Below are positions 45,285 to 55,058 of a stretch of DNA of 64,000 nt, piece after piece; positions within the stretch are counted from its first letter, which is position 1; each line of letters opens with the position of its first letter. Made by a program: the position numbers and the translations under genes. The notes beneath the pieces were generated by a model, which saw only the letters and a list, made by a program, of their open reading frames with translations, made no database searches and was not told where the DNA came from. Source of the DNA: GWF2-38-69 sp965228125 (GTDB lineage Bacteria > Verrucomicrobiota > Lentisphaeria > Victivallales > GWF2-38-69); contig OZ245791.1 in assembly GCA_965228125.1 (NCBI GenBank), positions 1,488,001-1,552,000 on the forward strand, read 5' to 3'.

Positions 45285-45456
45285 TCTTATAATATGCATA
45301 TTATGTTAAATTGTTAAAGATAATATGCAAAATTTACCTTTATTTATCCAAAAACCTTTGCTTGAACATAAATAATGATTTATCTTTCTGTAAGGTGGAA
45401 GGGATTTAAGGTTACAGTAGAAAAGATAAAGCGTTGATTGATGCAGTCAGGCGGTT

Positions 45457-45900
45457 TTAGCGCTCTGGCTGCAAAATATCAACTGTCTTCAGTTTTGATG
45501 TGCAGTTAGGGCAACGGCTAGCTTTAATTGGAATAGTCGAACAACACCTTGGACATTGTTTGGTCACTACTTCTGTTTTGGATAGTTTTTTTCTAATCTT
45601 ATTAAGTTGTCTTATTACGATAAAGATAGTAAATGCTACTATTAGGAAATCTACGACCGTATTAATAAAGATTCCATATCTGATTGCCACAGCATCTGCA
45701 GTAGCTGTCTTTTCTTTTAAAACCAGCGCTAGATTTGAGAAATTCACATTTCCAAGAAGTATGCCTATAGGCGGCATAATAATATCATTAACTAATGAGG
45801 TAATAATTTTACCAAATGCACTGCCTATAATAATACCAACGGCCATATCAACTACATTGCCGCGCATTGCGAATTCTTTAAATTCTTTAAACATTCCCAT
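45457..45900 (-). CDS. mscL: Large-conductance mechanosensitive channel with C-terminal zinc ribbon
   Basis: A 147-residue channel that opens under hypo-osmotic membrane tension. The MscL core is complete: FKEFAMRGNVVDMAVGIIIG (first helix), SLVNDIIMPPIG, and the second helix near VDFLIVAFTIFIVIRQ. Instead of the usual short cytoplasmic helix, the C-terminus carries CPRC and CPNC (C-x2-C, then C-x2-C about 10 residues later), a zinc ribbon. It is downstream of clpB on the same strand with 42 bases between, perhaps cotranscribed. Confidence 0.93.
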   Translation of the reverse strand: MGMFKEFKEFAMRGNVVDMAVGIIIGSAFGKIITSLVNDIIMPPIGILLGNVNFSNLALVLKEKTATADAVAIRYGIFINTVVDFLIVAFTIFIVIRQLNKIRKKLSKTEVVTKQCPRCCSTIPIKASRCPNCTSKLKTVDILQPER

Positions 45901-45942
45901 TTTGTTTCTCTTTCAAACTTATTTTTATATATTGAAAGCTTC

Positions 45943-48519
45943 TTATTGCGTGAAATAAAATTCACCGTTAATTACAGATATTTTGAGTTTTTTATTCTCT
46001 CTGATTTCTCCGGCAATAATCATTCTTGATATTGGAGTCTCTATGTTTTTTGATATCAGTCGTTTTAACGGCCTTGCCCCGTACACAGGTTCGTAGCCTC
46101 TTTCTGCAATCAAATTTTTTGCTTCTTTAGTTATTGTCATCTCAACACCAAGTCCGGCCAACCTCTTAGCAAAATTTTTAAGCTGTATTTCGACAATTTC
46201 TCCTACATTTTCTTTAGAAAGAGAATGGAAAGTAACTATATCATCAATCCTATTTAGAAACTCAGGGCGGAATGCGTTTTTAAGCTCATTCATTACCTTA
46301 TTTCTAATATTCCCATCCTCAATATTTCCATCCAGAAGATATTTGCTTCCGATATTGGAAGTCATAATAAGAATAGTATTTTTAAAATTAACCGTTCTTC
46401 CCTGAGAATCAGTCAATCTGCCATCATCTAAAAGCTGGAGCAGGGAATTGAACACATCCGGATGGGCTTTTTCAATCTCGTCAAACAGTATAACGCAGTA
46501 AGGTTTTCTCCTTACAGTTTCTGTCAGCTGTCCTCCTTCTTCATATCCTACATATCCGGGAGGAGCCCCAATGAGCTTTGCCACACTGTGTTTTTCCATA
46601 TATTCCGACATATCTATTCTGATCATAGACCTTTCATCGTCAAAGAGGTACTCTGCTAAAGCTCTCGCCAGCTCGGTTTTTCCAACTCCTGTCGGCCCCA
46701 AAAATATAAATGACCCTATCGGCCTATTCGGATCTTTTAATCCGGCTCTGGCTCTAATAACAGCATCTGAAACTGCATTTACGGCTTCATCTTGGCCGAT
46801 TACTCTTTTGTGCAGATTACTTTCCAACTGCAGAAGTTTTTCTTTTTCTCCCTGGACTAATTTGCGGACAGGAATATGAGTCCATCTGGATATAATTTCG
46901 GCAATGTCTTCTTCTGTTACCTCTTCTTTGAGCATTTTCTTTTCATCAGAATCTGTTTTTAGACTGGCTTCGGCTTTTCTTAGACGGAGTTCTAATCCAG
47001 GCAGAGTACCGTGTTTAATCTCAGCTGCTTTTTCCAAATTGTAATCTCTTTCGGCTTTCTCTAATTGCTGTTTTGCCAATTCTACGCTTTCTCTAAGGGT
47101 TCTGATATCTGAGATAGCTTTCTTTTCATTATCCCATCTGGTCTTGAGCTCAAGTTCCTTTGCTTTAGCTTCACTAAGATCTCTTTCAAGCTCTGAAATT
47201 TTATCTTTTGATGTATTATCTTTTTCTCTTTTAAGTCCTGTAATTTCTATTTCCATCCTCATTATTTTTCTATTGACTTCATCAAGTTCTGTAGGGCTTG
47301 AGTCATTTTCTGTTCTCAGTTTCGCAGCAGCTTCATCAATAAGGTCTATAGCTTTGTCTGGTAAAAATCTATCTGATATAAATTTATCTGAAAGCGTCGC
47401 TGCTGCGATAATGGCGTTGTCTTTAATTTTTACACCGTGATGAATTTCGTATTTTTCCCTTATCCCGCGAAGTATAGAAATAGTATCTTCCACCGAAGGC
47501 TGTTGGACTATAATTGATTGAAACCTTCTTTCCAAAGCAGGATCTTTCTCTATATGTTTTCTGTATTCGTCTAAAGTAGTGGCTCCTATGCAGTGAAGCT
47601 CTCCTCTTGCAAGCATGGGCTTAAGAAGATTTCCTGCATCCATTGCTCCTTCGGCTGCTCCTGCTCCGACTACCGTATGAAGTTCATCAATAAACAGGAT
47701 AATTTCCCCTTCTCTTTGTGTAACTTCTTTTAAAACGGCTTTTAATCTTTCTTCAAATTCGCCTCTGTATTTTGCGCCAGCTATTAAAGAACCCATATCC
47801 AAAGCAACTATTTTTCTATCTTTCAGTCCTTCAGGCACATCACCTTTAATAATTCTGATTGCAAGGCCTTCAACAATAGCTGTTTTGCCAACCCCTGCCT
47901 CTCCAATCAGAACAGGATTGTTTTTAGTTCTTCTTGAGAGAATCTGAATAGTTCTTCTTATTTCATCATCTCTTCCGATAACAGGGTCTAATTTGTCTTC
48001 CCGTGCCATTTGAGTCAAATCTCTGGAATATTTCTCAAGTGCCTGGAAACTGTTTTCAGGGTCTTGTGAAGTAACTCTCTGGTTTCCTCTGATCTCTTTT
48101 AGTGTGATTAAAACAGCATTTTTAGTAATGTTGTTTTCCGAAAATATCTTTTTGCACTCGTGAGAAGGAAAAAGCGCTATCAAAAGGTGTTCCACACTAA
48201 TGTATTCATCTTTCATCTCTTCAGCTGTTTTTTTTGCATTTATAAGGACTTCACTGAAAGACTTTGAGCTGTAAATTTGTCCTGCTCCGCTTCCTTCAAC
48301 GGAAGGAATGGAATTTAATGCACTATCGATGTTTCTTCCCAAAGAAACCAGATTTACTTTCATCTTTGTCAGCAAAGAAGGTATTAGTCCGGTTTTGTCT
48401 GAAATAAGAGAAAATAGAAGATGCAGCGGTGTCATCTCCTGATGTTTGCGTTTTATAACCTCTTCTTGTGCGAGAATTAGCGCTTCTCTGGTCTTTGTAG
48501 TAAATTTATCCTGATCCAT
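45943..48519 (-). CDS. clpB: ClpB protein disaggregase
   Basis: An 858-residue hexameric AAA+ disaggregase that works with DnaK. The Clp N-domain repeats occupy residues 1-150, NBD1 has GEAGVGKTAIVEGLA and FIDELHTVVGAGAAEGAMDA, a coiled-coil middle domain spans about 400-520 with heptad runs of Lys, Glu and Leu, and NBD2 has GPTGVGKTELARALAE and LFDEIEKAHPDVFN. SD GGAGGG precedes the ATG. An inverted repeat with TTATGG arms lies in its leader at 48544-48577, shared in kind with the sHSP operon. Confidence 0.97.
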   Translation of the reverse strand: MDQDKFTTKTREALILAQEEVIKRKHQEMTPLHLLFSLISDKTGLIPSLLTKMKVNLVSLGRNIDSALNSIPSVEGSGAGQIYSSKSFSEVLINAKKTAEEMKDEYISVEHLLIALFPSHECKKIFSENNITKNAVLITLKEIRGNQRVTSQDPENSFQALEKYSRDLTQMAREDKLDPVIGRDDEIRRTIQILSRRTKNNPVLIGEAGVGKTAIVEGLAIRIIKGDVPEGLKDRKIVALDMGSLIAGAKYRGEFEERLKAVLKEVTQREGEIILFIDELHTVVGAGAAEGAMDAGNLLKPMLARGELHCIGATTLDEYRKHIEKDPALERRFQSIIVQQPSVEDTISILRGIREKYEIHHGVKIKDNAIIAAATLSDKFISDRFLPDKAIDLIDEAAAKLRTENDSSPTELDEVNRKIMRMEIEITGLKREKDNTSKDKISELERDLSEAKAKELELKTRWDNEKKAISDIRTLRESVELAKQQLEKAERDYNLEKAAEIKHGTLPGLELRLRKAEASLKTDSDEKKMLKEEVTEEDIAEIISRWTHIPVRKLVQGEKEKLLQLESNLHKRVIGQDEAVNAVSDAVIRARAGLKDPNRPIGSFIFLGPTGVGKTELARALAEYLFDDERSMIRIDMSEYMEKHSVAKLIGAPPGYVGYEEGGQLTETVRRKPYCVILFDEIEKAHPDVFNSLLQLLDDGRLTDSQGRTVNFKNTILIMTSNIGSKYLLDGNIEDGNIRNKVMNELKNAFRPEFLNRIDDIVTFHSLSKENVGEIVEIQLKNFAKRLAGLGVEMTITKEAKNLIAERGYEPVYGARPLKRLISKNIETPISRMIIAGEIRENKKLKISVINGEFYFTQ

Positions 48520-48543
48520 GATAGTCCCTCCAATAAAAATTAA

Positions 48544-48577
48544 TTATGGCTTTAATGGAGCATAAAGCTTGCCATAA
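48544..48577 (-). repeat. TTATGGC inverted repeat in the clpB leader
   Basis: TTATGGC and GCCATAA arms enclose 20 bases, with a further AAAG/CTTT inner pairing. It ends 24 bases before the clpB ATG, just upstream of its GGAGGG. The arm TTATGG is also found in the sHSP leader at 63741-63767. Confidence 0.55.
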
Positions 48578-48606
48578 AATTAACCATAGCTGAATCATAT
48601 TCACAA

Positions 48607-48621
48607 GAGACACAATGTCTC
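48607..48621. repeat. Short inverted repeat upstream of clpB
   Basis: GAGACA and TGTCTC around CAA, about 88 bases before the clpB ATG. A possible operator; no factor is recognised. Confidence 0.35.
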
Positions 48622-48680
48622 ATGCGTGATCTGCAAATGCTTAAAATAGGCTAGCTATATCATATATGGTCTTTATGCAG

Positions 48681-50237
48681 TTATTCCTTTTTGTAGTAAC
48701 TGTTAATACCCCAAAAATAAAATATTAGAGAAACTATTATTACGACTAGTTGATCCCATCCGTTTGGAATAATATTTATGCCTCCAAATTCTTTGCTCCC
48801 TATCAAAGAAATAATAGCCGTAACAATCAAGAACGTAATTAGCCATAAGCTGGATTTAAATTGTTTGCCAACAGTTTTCCACCCTTCTTTATTTTGGTAA
48901 TATACATAGAATATGAAACCGCAAAGGCCAAGTAATATTACTTCTGCTGAAACCGGCCACGTACCCCAATGTAAAAGTAATCCACAAATAACAAAACCAA
49001 TAGCCGATATTACTCCGGCAAAAGGAAGCCTGAACGGCCTTGCAACATCAGGGCGTGCCTTTCTTAAAGCCATTAATGCAATAGGGCCGCTAAGATATGT
49101 TATAACTTCAGCGACTGAAAGAACGGCTGCAAATTTCTGCCATCCCCTGAAGAAAAATAGAAATATGAAGCAAACGATAAGGATGGTTATAAGGGCTCCT
49201 CTCGGCACTCCATACTTATCATCTAATTTACCTAAATATTTAGGCATTTGATTATTATGGCTCATGCCAAAGAGCATTCGTGATGTAGTTGTAAAATATG
49301 TCAAACCAACGCCGCTAGGAGAAACAAAAGCATCAAGATATATAAGGAAAAGCAGGAGATTTAAATTTAACGCTGCTGCCAATTGGGCAAAAGGAGATCT
49401 GAATGAAAGGCCTTTCCAGCCATTTACCAAATCCGTAGGTGATAATGAACCTATAAATACTATTTGAAGAAGCACATATAAAACCAGACAAAACAAAATA
49501 CTGCTGAGCATAGCAATTGGAAGATTCCTTCCGGGATTTTTTACTTCTCCTGCCAAATTGGCGGGAGTTTGAAATCCATTAAAAGTATATATAATACCGC
49601 AGGCAGGTATTGCAGTAAGAACAGCGTCCCAGCCGAATGGTGCTACAGTGCCTCCTACTGTGAAATTTTCAGGATGGAATGATGCTGCAAATAAAGAAAT
49701 CACGCTAAATACCGGAACAAATATCTTCAAATAAGTTATATACTTCATAGACTTTAAAAAGAGCTGAAGAGACCAGTAGTTCAAGAAGAAGTATACCAAG
49801 ATTAAAATTGATGCTACTACAATCCCACTTAATGTAAGGTCTCCTGAAACAGGATTGTAAAGGCCTTTTGCCCAAGCAAAATGCCATGAAGAAAGATATT
49901 GTGTCGAAGCTACTGCTTCTGTCGCTATTACAGGGGTAATGGCTATCCAGTTAATCCATGCCCCGAAAAAACCAGCCAACGGTCCATGGGATTGAAACAA
50001 ATAATGAACCATCCCGCCAGACTTAGGAAACATAGAGCCGAGCTCTGCCACAGTCAGTGCTATAAATGAAACTGCTATTCCACCTATTATCCATGATAAT
50101 ATACCAGCCGGGCCTGCAGTATGTGCTACAGTAGCAACACCGAAAAGCCAACCTGAACCGATAATACAAGTTATACCTGAAAGGATGAGAGGGAAAAGCC
50201 CTATTACTCTTTTGGGTTGATTAGGATCTTCGTGCAT
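48681..50237 (-). CDS. APC-family amino acid permease (GadC/YjeM-like group)
   Basis: A 518-residue transporter with about twelve helices. The N-terminal ITCIIGSGWLFG, the SGGMVHYLFQSHGPLAGFFGAW segment and helix 6 (YTFNGFQTPANLAGEVKNPG) are family marks of APC permeases. It ends 162 bases before clpB. A PHP phosphatase precedes it by 30 bases on the same strand. Distinct from the permease at 28163; substrate unknown. Confidence 0.9.
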   Translation of the reverse strand: MHEDPNQPKRVIGLFPLILSGITCIIGSGWLFGVATVAHTAGPAGILSWIIGGIAVSFIALTVAELGSMFPKSGGMVHYLFQSHGPLAGFFGAWINWIAITPVIATEAVASTQYLSSWHFAWAKGLYNPVSGDLTLSGIVVASILILVYFFLNYWSLQLFLKSMKYITYLKIFVPVFSVISLFAASFHPENFTVGGTVAPFGWDAVLTAIPACGIIYTFNGFQTPANLAGEVKNPGRNLPIAMLSSILFCLVLYVLLQIVFIGSLSPTDLVNGWKGLSFRSPFAQLAAALNLNLLLFLIYLDAFVSPSGVGLTYFTTTSRMLFGMSHNNQMPKYLGKLDDKYGVPRGALITILIVCFIFLFFFRGWQKFAAVLSVAEVITYLSGPIALMALRKARPDVARPFRLPFAGVISAIGFVICGLLLHWGTWPVSAEVILLGLCGFIFYVYYQNKEGWKTVGKQFKSSLWLITFLIVTAIISLIGSKEFGGINIIPNGWDQLVVIIVSLIFYFWGINSYYKKE

Positions 50238-50266
50238 TGATTCATCTCCAAAGATTATATTTAACT

Positions 50267-51079
50267 TTACAATAACTGTTCTTTATATCTTATTCCGGCT
50301 TTTCCAATAACTGTATAGTTTTTAAAGTCAGCGTTTATTGCCAAAGAAGCTGCCTCTTCAAAACCAAAACCTACTTCTGTTGGACAATGGGCGTCAGATC
50401 CAAATGTAATAGCCCCCCCGTTCTTTTTGATCAATTTCAGTATGTTCAAAGAAGGATAAAACTCTTTAATCGGTTTTCTTTTCCCTGCTGTATTTATTTC
50501 TATAAGAACTTTTTTAGATGAAGCCAATTGTACAACTTCAGCAAGCTTCGACAGAAAAGGATCCATATTACTTGGAACCATCCCGAACTTCTTCGGTAAA
50601 TCAATGTGCCCAATTATATCCAATTTAAAAGAAGAAACCATATCTTTTAGCAAATCTGCGTATTTATTCCAGACATATCTTATCATTTCTGGCGTATTCC
50701 ATCTGTCAATAAAATCAGGGTGATCAAAAGGATAATCATCTACATAATGAACAGAACCTATAATGTAATCAAAGTCATAACTCTTGATCAAAGAACTTAC
50801 TTCATCCATTCTCCCTTGAACATAATCTATTTCCATACCGCAAAGCACGTTAACCCCATAAGGATTGGCCTTTGCCTCTTCGACCATTTCTATATATTTT
50901 TTGATCTGGGATAAGTCCATCCTGCAATCAGTATCAAAGTTTGTCGGAGCTGGACAATGATCGGAGAACCCTATTACTTTCAATCCGATTTCATGCGCGT
51001 GTTTTACATATTCGCCAGGATTGCCTAAAGCATGTTTGCATAAGGGGGTGTGTATATGATAATCACAAATAACAGGCAT
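50267..51079 (-). CDS. hisJ: PHP-family histidinol-phosphatase
   Basis: A 270-residue PHP-domain phosphatase. The metal motifs DYHIHTPLCKHA, GFSDHCP, GMEIDY, GSVHYVD, GHIDLPKKFG and FGSDAHCP are arranged as in HisK/HisJ, which dephosphorylates histidinol phosphate, the penultimate step of histidine synthesis. hisI is the only other his gene in the window. Likely transcribed with the permease that follows. Confidence 0.88.
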   Translation of the reverse strand: MPVICDYHIHTPLCKHALGNPGEYVKHAHEIGLKVIGFSDHCPAPTNFDTDCRMDLSQIKKYIEMVEEAKANPYGVNVLCGMEIDYVQGRMDEVSSLIKSYDFDYIIGSVHYVDDYPFDHPDFIDRWNTPEMIRYVWNKYADLLKDMVSSFKLDIIGHIDLPKKFGMVPSNMDPFLSKLAEVVQLASSKKVLIEINTAGKRKPIKEFYPSLNILKLIKKNGGAITFGSDAHCPTEVGFGFEEAASLAINADFKNYTVIGKAGIRYKEQLL

Positions 51080-51099
51080 AATTCCTTACAATTCCTACA

Positions 51100-51130
51100 G
51101 TAAAAAGAGCCTTGGAGGACCAAGGCTCTT
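51100..51130 (-). terminator. Rho-independent terminator of ppdK
   Basis: AAGAGCCTTGG and CCAAGGCTCTT, a perfect 11-bp stem with a 4-base loop, followed on the minus strand by TTTTTA. It lies 24 bases after the ppdK stop. Confidence 0.9.
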
Positions 51131-51154
51131 AAATATGTAACTATCTAGAAATAA

Positions 51155-53947
51155 TTACTTCTGCTTGATTGCGGCATGAGCTGCTGCTAGTCTCGCGATT
51201 GGTACGCGATATGGACTGCATGATACATAGCTCAAACCAATATTATGGCAGAATTCAACAGTTTTTGGATCTCCGCCATGTTCGCCACAGATACCAAGCT
51301 TGATATTTGGGCGAGTCTTTTTGCCGAGTTCGACAGCTGTTTTAACAAGTCTGCCAATCCCGCCTTGGTCTAGAACTACGAACGGGTCATACTCGTATAT
51401 GCCGAGCTTCACATAATCTTTAAGGAACTTGCCAGCATCGTCACGGGAGAATCCGCAACCCATCTGGGTCAGGTCATTTGTCCCGAAGGAGAAGAATTCA
51501 GCTTCTGTAGCGATTTCGTCTGCTGTCATAGCGGCTCTTGGAACTTCAATCATTGTGCCGATCTTAACTTCGAGCTTCACTTTCTTTTCTTTCTCTACTT
51601 CAGCTATAACTTTTTTAGCGACTTCTTTCTGATGAATGAGTTCTTTTACATTACCAACGATTGGGATCATGATTTCAGGTTTTGATCCTTTTACCATTGC
51701 AGCAGCTTCGCATATAGCCCTAACCTGCATTTCTGTAACTTCAGGGAAGCTGATTCCAAGACGGCATCCACGAAGTCCGAGCATAGGATTGAATTCATGA
51801 TTTTCTTCTACCAGAGCTTTAATCTTAGCAGGTTTTACTCCCATTGTTTTTGCCATTTCTTCCTGTCCTGCCTTATCAGCTGGTAAGAATTCATGAAGCG
51901 GTGGATCAAGTAGACGAATTGTAGCGGGTCTGCCTTCGAGAGCCTTGAAGATTCCGACGAAGTCTAATCTCTGGAGGGGGAGCAGTTCATCCAGTGCTTG
52001 CTTATACTGTTTTACAGCACTTGCTTCTTCTTTGCTCATGCAACAGTCTTTGGCAGACTTGAGATCATAAACAGATTTTACATTGTGACATTCTTTTATC
52101 TTCTTGACTTCTTCAGCTACGAGGATTAGCCTACGGAAAGATATGATTTTTGTTCCTTCGAAGAACATGTGTTCAGTACGTGTCAACCCAATACCTTCTG
52201 CGCCGAATTTAACAGCAACTTCAGTGTCGTGAGGAGTATCTGAGTTTGTTCTTACGCCGATTTTCTTATACTTGTCAGCGAGCTTCATAATTTCACCAAA
52301 CGGCCCTGTCAAAGATGGATCAACTGTTTCAATTTTTCCTTTGTAAACAGCACCTGTTGAACCATTAAGAGAAATCCAATCGCCTTCTTTAACTACTTCT
52401 TTACCGACTGCAAAGCATTTCTTTGCATAGTCCATGACTACTTCACTGCATCCTGCAACGCAGCATGTTCCCATTCCGCGGGCAACTACAGCTGCATGAG
52501 ATGTCATTCCACCACGAGATGTGAGTACGCCTTTTGACACGTGCATTCCAGTGATATCTTCTGGACTTGTTTCAATACGGCAAAGAATAACATCTTTACC
52601 TGCTTTGGACCATTTTTCTGCTTCTTCAGCATTAAATACAACCTGACCAGTAGCAGAACCCGGGGAAGCTGGAAGACCGGTGACTATTTTCTGAGCCTTA
52701 GCTTCTGAAGCCTTTACAAATACCGGATGCAGAAGTTGATCGAGAGAAGCTGGCTCTACTCTCAGAACTGCTGATTTTTCATCAATAAGTTTTTCTTTAA
52801 CCAAATCTGTAGCAATTTTCACTGCAGCCTGGGCTGTTCTTTTCCCGTTACGGGTCTGAAGCATATAGAGAACGCCTTTTTCAATCGTGAACTCAAGATC
52901 CTGCATATCCTTGTAATGCTTTTCAAGCTTGCTCTTGATAGCATCTAGTTCTTTAAAGCATTTTGGCATAGCTTCTTCCAGAGAAGGGTACTTGCTCTTT
53001 CTGGCAGCTTCTGTAACTCCTTGAGATTTTGCCCATGCTTTTGATCCGGCAAGAGTAATTTGCTGAGGAGTACGAATACCTGCAACCACGTCTTCACCTT
53101 GAGCGTTGATAAGGAATTCGCCATAGAAATATTCATTAGCACCCGTTGATGGGTCACGAGTGAATGCTACACCTGTTGCGCAATCCAGACCGGCATTCCC
53201 AAATACCATTGACTGAATGTTAACAGCTGTTCCGAGAAGTCCTCTGATGTCATTGAGCTGGCGGTATTTTTCAGCACGTGGATTATTCCATGAATCAAAT
53301 ACAGCCTGAACGCCTCTCCAGAGTTGTTCGATTGGATCCTGCGGAAATTCTTTTTTTGTAACTTTCTTGACTATGGCTTTATAAGAACCTACAAGAGCTT
53401 TTAAGTCAGCAGCGGTAAGATCTGTATCAAGTTTGGCTTTCTTTTTGTGTTTAATTGCTTCGAGTTCATGTTCGAAGAGGTCGTGTTCAACTCCAAGAAC
53501 CACATCGCTGAACATCTGCATAAAGCGACGATATGAATCCCAAACGAATCTTTCATTTTTTGTCAACTTAATCATGGCTTGAATGGTTTCATCATTTAGC
53601 CCTAGATTAAGAATTGTATCCATCATTCCAGGCATAGAAGCTGCAGCGCCTGAACGAACAGATACAAGTAAAGGATTTGGGCCTTTACCAAAAGTTTTTC
53701 CTGTAACCTTTTCCAGCTTTTTAAGCTGAGTGATTACTTCTTTGTCAATTTTTGCAAAGAGTTTGGCCTTCCCTATTTGGGAATACTCTGCGCATGCTTC
53801 GGTTGTGATAGTAAATCCCGGAGGCACTGGTAAATCTAGACTGGCCATGTCAGCTAGGTTTGCACCTTTGCCGCCAAGAATAGACTTCATTGTTGCGTTT
53901 CCTTCTGAATCCCCTTTACCAAAGAAATAGACATACTTTGTAGCCAT
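51155..53947 (-). CDS. ppdK: Pyruvate, phosphate dikinase
   Basis: A 930-residue PPDK that interconverts pyruvate, ATP and phosphate with PEP, AMP and diphosphate; in anaerobes it often serves glycolysis with PPi. The N-terminal ATP-grasp part begins GKGDSEGNATMKSILGGKGA; the phosphohistidine His484 is in TSRGGMTSHAAVVARGMG; the PEP-binding TIM barrel ends with GICGEHGGDP. It is somewhat longer than most PPDKs. The open frame runs 24 codons further upstream, but AAAGGAG lies just before the ATG at 53947, which fits the family N-terminus. Confidence 0.96.
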   Translation of the reverse strand: MATKYVYFFGKGDSEGNATMKSILGGKGANLADMASLDLPVPPGFTITTEACAEYSQIGKAKLFAKIDKEVITQLKKLEKVTGKTFGKGPNPLLVSVRSGAAASMPGMMDTILNLGLNDETIQAMIKLTKNERFVWDSYRRFMQMFSDVVLGVEHDLFEHELEAIKHKKKAKLDTDLTAADLKALVGSYKAIVKKVTKKEFPQDPIEQLWRGVQAVFDSWNNPRAEKYRQLNDIRGLLGTAVNIQSMVFGNAGLDCATGVAFTRDPSTGANEYFYGEFLINAQGEDVVAGIRTPQQITLAGSKAWAKSQGVTEAARKSKYPSLEEAMPKCFKELDAIKSKLEKHYKDMQDLEFTIEKGVLYMLQTRNGKRTAQAAVKIATDLVKEKLIDEKSAVLRVEPASLDQLLHPVFVKASEAKAQKIVTGLPASPGSATGQVVFNAEEAEKWSKAGKDVILCRIETSPEDITGMHVSKGVLTSRGGMTSHAAVVARGMGTCCVAGCSEVVMDYAKKCFAVGKEVVKEGDWISLNGSTGAVYKGKIETVDPSLTGPFGEIMKLADKYKKIGVRTNSDTPHDTEVAVKFGAEGIGLTRTEHMFFEGTKIISFRRLILVAEEVKKIKECHNVKSVYDLKSAKDCCMSKEEASAVKQYKQALDELLPLQRLDFVGIFKALEGRPATIRLLDPPLHEFLPADKAGQEEMAKTMGVKPAKIKALVEENHEFNPMLGLRGCRLGISFPEVTEMQVRAICEAAAMVKGSKPEIMIPIVGNVKELIHQKEVAKKVIAEVEKEKKVKLEVKIGTMIEVPRAAMTADEIATEAEFFSFGTNDLTQMGCGFSRDDAGKFLKDYVKLGIYEYDPFVVLDQGGIGRLVKTAVELGKKTRPNIKLGICGEHGGDPKTVEFCHNIGLSYVSCSPYRVPIARLAAAHAAIKQK

Positions 53948-54111
53948 AAATTTCTCCTTTGTTTTTATAAACCTAATAGTCTTTTTAGTGTTGTTATTCT
54001 GTTTAAATAATTGCGACAAGTAATTCTGAGTTTATCTTATAACTAAATAGTTTGCAATTTCCGTAAAAATGTTTTTTAATAAAATCGTACATATTTGACT
54101 ATTGGTCTTAA

Positions 54112-54591
54112 ATGAGTAAGTTCGAGATTGTTCTTTTTAGTCCTCAGATACCCCAAAACACAGGGAACATAGGCAGACTTTGCGTTAACACAGGCACAAA
54201 ACTTCACTTAATAAAACCTCTCGGCTTCTCCTTGGATGAAAAATACATTAAACGGGCCGGAATGGATTATTGGAAATTTATCAATCTTCAAATTTATGAA
54301 ACCTGGAATGATTTTATTGATTCAAAAAACAGAAATTCGCTTTTCCTATTTTCTACTAAGACAGAAAAGTTATTTTGGGATTGCCCATATAGTTCAGAAG
54401 ATAACAATGAACCTGTCTATCTGATTTTTGGAAGCGAAAATAAGGGCTTATCACCTGAACTTTATAAAAATTATTCCGATAGGCTTTACACGATTCCGAT
54501 GTACGGAGAACACTCCAGAAGTTATAACTTAGCCAATTCTGTTGCTATCGTGCTTTTTGAGGCGTTAAGGAGAATTCGCTCGAAAAACTAG
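54112..54591 (+). CDS. trmL: tRNA (cytidine/uridine-2'-O)-methyltransferase TrmL
   Basis: A 159-residue SPOUT methyltransferase that methylates the ribose at position 34 of tRNA-Leu isoacceptors. The opening IVLFSPQIPQNTGNIGRLC, then FGSENKGLSPE and IPMYGEHSRSYNLANSVAIV form the deep trefoil knot and SAM site. Its stop lies two bases before the stop of the convergent PPC gene. Confidence 0.95.
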   Translation: MSKFEIVLFSPQIPQNTGNIGRLCVNTGTKLHLIKPLGFSLDEKYIKRAGMDYWKFINLQIYETWNDFIDSKNRNSLFLFSTKTEKLFWDCPYSSEDNNEPVYLIFGSENKGLSPELYKNYSDRLYTIPMYGEHSRSYNLANSVAIVLFEALRRIRSKN

Positions 54592-54593
54592 TA

Positions 54594-55037
54594 TCACGGA
54601 TTAAGCAGAGAAAATCCTATATTGGGGTCTGGCAACCTTTTTGCATTGGTATCTAATATTTCTGTCATGATAACTTCCAAAACATGCCAGGTTTTTACTC
54701 CATTCCTAATACATCCGGCTGTAACATTTTTTTCCCTACCGCAGGCAATATGCATATGTAAAAAAGGTTTTCCTTTAGAATCCGGAAAAATAGTCCCCAC
54801 TCCGAGGATTTCATGCGCGTCATCAAGTTCAGTAGTCATTGGAGTGATATTTTTTGCTCTGGACTTCAAAGGACCTGTTATAAGAAGGCTTCCTTTGTCC
54901 GCTCCGCCAAGAATTATCAAACTTGCCGCTTTAATAGAATGAACAACGGCAAATTTTTCTAATTCTTCGTGGATTATGTCTCCATCATCCAAACGAATAA
55001 TGAAGACTCTTCCCTGCTTGGCCTCAGAGTATCTCAT
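54594..55037 (-). CDS. PPC/DUF296-domain protein
   Basis: A 147-residue PPC (plant and prokaryote conserved) domain protein. The metal-ligand histidines are in KPFLHMHIACGRE, and FIIRLDDGDIIHEELEKFA opens the fold. The usual GGHL is replaced here by AGCI, so the third histidine of the metal site may be missing. Family members are often cytoplasmic; a DNA-binding role is known for plant AHL proteins but is not evident here. Ppk2 lies 21 bases upstream on the same strand. Confidence 0.85.
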   Translation of the reverse strand: MRYSEAKQGRVFIIRLDDGDIIHEELEKFAVVHSIKAASLIILGGADKGSLLITGPLKSRAKNITPMTTELDDAHEILGVGTIFPDSKGKPFLHMHIACGREKNVTAGCIRNGVKTWHVLEVIMTEILDTNAKRLPDPNIGFSLLNP

Positions 55038-55058
55038 ATAATAGACTGATTTAAAATC

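Noticed and set aside
45290..45306. ATAATATGCATATTAT palindrome after trpA
   Set aside because: AT-rich and without a following T run; too easily formed by chance to call a terminator.
45500..45958. 152-codon plus-strand frame
   Set aside because: Antisense of mscL and the end of clpB, both of which are recognised families.
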